Part shown: piece by piece, positions 5,812 to 6,954 of the stretch
How positions within the stretch are numbered: position 1 is the stretch's first letter
Layout: each line of letters opens with the position of its first letter
Notes under the pieces: generated by a model
Databases searched by the model: none
What the model was told of the DNA's origin: nothing
What the model saw: only the letters and a program-made list of their open reading frames with translations
Program-made: the position numbers and the translations under genes
Assembly: GCA_046497505.1 (NCBI GenBank)
Contig: JAWOFN010000107.1
Span: 1 to 6,954, forward strand
From: JAWOFN01 sp046497505 [NCBI: bacterium]
Lineage (GTDB): Bacteria > Blakebacterota > Blakebacteria > Blakebacterales
Length of the DNA: 6,954 nt
Reading direction: 5' to 3'

Positions 5812-6565
5812 GGGCGATGACCTCCTTGGTGAGGCTGATGTAGTTCTCGGCGCCGGTGGAGAGGATGTCGTACTGGATGATGGGCTTCCCGAAAGAGGGT
5901 GCCTCACCCAGCCGCACGTTCCGCATGATCTTGGTCGTGTACACCTTGTCCCCGAAATACCTCGCGGCCTCCTCCGCCACCTGCTTGGAGAGGTTGAGGC
6001 GGCCGTCGTACATGGTCAGCAGCACCCCTTCGATATAGAGGTTCGGGTTCAGATGCTTCTGGACCAGCCGGATGGTGTTCAGCAGTTTCCCGAGTCCCTC
6101 CAGGGCGTAGTACTCGCACTGGATGGGGATCATGACCGAGTCCGCGGCGGTGAGCGTGTTCAGGGTGAGGAGCCCGAGGCTGGGGGGACAGTCCACCAGG
6201 ACGAAGTCGTATTCCTCCCGGACCGACTCGATCGACTGCTGCAGCTTCTTCTCCCGGCCGATCATCGAGACCATCTCCAGTTCGGCGCCGGTGAGTCGGA
6301 TGTGGCTGGGCACCAGGTCCAGGTCGGTCACCGTGGTCTCCAGCAGGGCGTCCTCGATGTCGATCTCCTCGATGAGGGCCTCGTAGATGGTGAGGTCCAC
6401 GTCGTTGGGGTCCACACCCAGCCCCGAGGTGGCGTTGGCCTGCGGGTCGATGTCGATGAGCAGGGTCTCGTAGCCCTGCTCGGCCAGGCACGCCGAGAGG
6501 TTGATGGCGGTGGTGGTCTTCCCCACCCCGCCCTTCTGGTTGGCGATGGCGATGACTCGACTCAC
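5780..6565 (-). CDS. parA: Chromosome partitioning ATPase ParA (Soj family)
   Basis: The product is 261 residues, with the deviant Walker A K11-G-G-V-G-K-T-T18 starting just after the N-terminus, as in short chromosomal (type Ib-like) ParA without an N-terminal DNA-binding domain. Walker A' is 'LLIDIDPQANAT' (about residues 35-46) and Walker B is 'FVLVDCPPSLG' (about 120-130). The C-terminal basic/helix 'NVRLGEAPSFGKPI' is family-typical. The start is GTG at 6565, with AAGAAGG (6572-6578) 6 nt upstream inside the dikinase tail. Its codon begins one base after the stop of that gene, so coupling is likely. The 3' end overlaps parB by 32 nt and carries parB's ribosome binding site. ParA binds DNA non-specifically as an ATP dimer and drives movement of ParB-bound origins. 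Confidence 0.97.
   Translation of the reverse strand: MSRVIAIANQKGGVGKTTTAINLSACLAEQGYETLLIDIDPQANATSGLGVDPNDVDLTIYEALIEEIDIEDALLETTVTDLDLVPSHIRLTGAELEMVSMIGREKKLQQSIESVREEYDFVLVDCPPSLGLLTLNTLTAADSVMIPIQCEYYALEGLGKLLNTIRLVQKHLNPNLYIEGVLLTMYDGRLNLSKQVAEEAARYFGDKVYTTKIMRNVRLGEAPSFGKPIIQYDILSTGAENYISLTKEVIAHGKESARQRA
5821..5827 (-). promoter_or_regulatory. Ribosome binding site AAGGAGG for parB, inside parA
   Basis: AAGGAGG on the minus strand sits 9 nt before the parB ATG at 5811, within the codons for the 'LTKEVIAHG' end of ParA. It fixes the parB start against an upstream in-frame start at 5907 that would add a low-complexity Ser/Pro stretch. Confidence 0.85.
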
Positions 6566-6566
6566 A

Positions 6567-6953
6567 TCAGACCTTCTTGGGGGGTTTGCCCGACCTGCGC
6601 TTGCCCTTCCCCTTCGACCGGGTCCGTCGGGTCCCGGACTTCTCCGCCTTCTGCTCGCGGGTAGGGCGCTCGCGCTCGGATGTCTCTACATGCTCCAGTA
6701 CCGCCTGGGCCGCCGCCAGGCGTGCGATTGGCACACGGTAAGGAGAACAGGAGACGTAGTCCAGCCCGACCTCGTGGAAGAAGGTCACGCTCTTGGGGTC
6801 GCCGCCGTGCTCTCCGCAGACCCCGATCTTCAGCTCCGGTTTCTCCTCCCTCCCCCGGTCGACGGCCATGGCCACGAGCTGGCCGATCCCCTCGATGTCC
6901 AGGGACTGGAAGGGGTCGTGGGGCAGGATCTCCTGGTCGATGTACTGGGGAAG
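6567..6953 (-). CDS. ppdK: Pyruvate, phosphate dikinase, C-terminal part, with a basic C-terminal tail
   Basis: The frame is open through the right edge; 128 residues of the C-terminal PEP/pyruvate-binding TIM-barrel domain are visible. The diagnostic '[10 protein letters not shown]' block carries the catalytic cysteine, and '[24 protein letters not shown]' is the usual last helix region. These distinguish it from PEP synthase and EI of the PTS. The enzyme interconverts pyruvate + ATP + Pi with PEP + AMP + PPi in the cytoplasm. Most dikinases end within a few residues of '...AAAQAAL'; here about 40 more follow, rich in Lys/Arg with repeated K-x-K and R-R, ending in 'KPPKKV'. It ends one base before the parA start. 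A second start-like GTG at 6875 is internal. The tail's role is unknown. Confidence 0.95.
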   Translation of the reverse strand, partial: LPQYIDQEILPHDPFQSLDIEGIGQLVAMAVDRGREEKPELKIGVCGEHGGDPKSVTFFHEVGLDYVSCSPYRVPIARLAAAQAVLEHVETSERERPTREQKAEKSGTRRTRSKGKGKRRSGKPPKKV

Positions 6954-6954
6954 G

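Noticed and set aside
4090-5820. 576-residue plus-strand open frame
   Set aside because: It lies antisense to the M23 peptidase and parB genes. In GC-rich DNA such shadow frames are expected; the His/Leu/Gly-rich sequence shows no domain.
1-6954. CRISPR arrays, tRNA or rRNA genes, transposases
   Set aside because: No regularly spaced direct repeats, no tRNA-like cloverleaf sequence and no transposase-like protein were seen.

Overview
The window joins two genomes' worth of sequence that do not look alike. Bases 1 to about 1200 are moderately AT-rich. They have an archaeal promoter (a TTTATATA element with a purine-rich BRE-like stretch), strong AGGAGG-type ribosome binding sites and two plus-strand genes for cell-surface or secreted proteins. 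One is an Asp-box (BNR/sialidase-like) beta-propeller with a PEF-type C-terminal sorting signal. The other is a signal-peptide protein with an Ig/CARDB-like domain. This fits a euryarchaeote. From about 1200 to the right end the sequence is very GC-rich with long G/C runs, and every gene is on the minus strand and of plainly bacterial type. I cannot name the phylum; a high-GC, possibly thermophilic or deep-branching bacterium would fit.

Layout of the bacterial part, in transcription order (right to left): the C-terminal end of pyruvate, phosphate dikinase, then parA, parB, a membrane-anchored M23 (LytM) peptidase, a bactofilin and a small AtpI-like membrane protein. Gaps are 1, -32, 24, 10 and 19 nt, so these six genes look like one operon. 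A 188-nt non-coding stretch (2937-3124) follows. It carries two perfect DnaA boxes and one near-perfect box, all within copies of a 12-bp sequence, plus two degenerate boxes, and is a candidate replication origin or DnaA-controlled region. Beyond it lie a MoxR-family AAA+ ATPase and a DUF58 protein with a 4-nt overlap. The DUF58 gene stops matching its family at the junction near 1200.

How the genes fit together: ParA/ParB segregate the origin region. The bactofilin (a cytoskeletal polymer) and the M23 peptidase (peptidoglycan cleavage) are a recurrent cell-shape pair, and bactofilins are known to scaffold ParAB in some bacteria. The operon therefore links segregation and cell-wall shaping, next to a DnaA-box cluster. 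MoxR with DUF58 is the common chaperone plus MIDAS-protein pair.

The sharp change of composition, promoter style and gene type at about 1200, cutting both the archaeal CARDB-like gene and the bacterial DUF58 gene in mid-domain, is most simply a chimeric assembly join. A real recombination event cannot be excluded from sequence alone. The long open frames that cross the join on both strands should not be read as fusion proteins.
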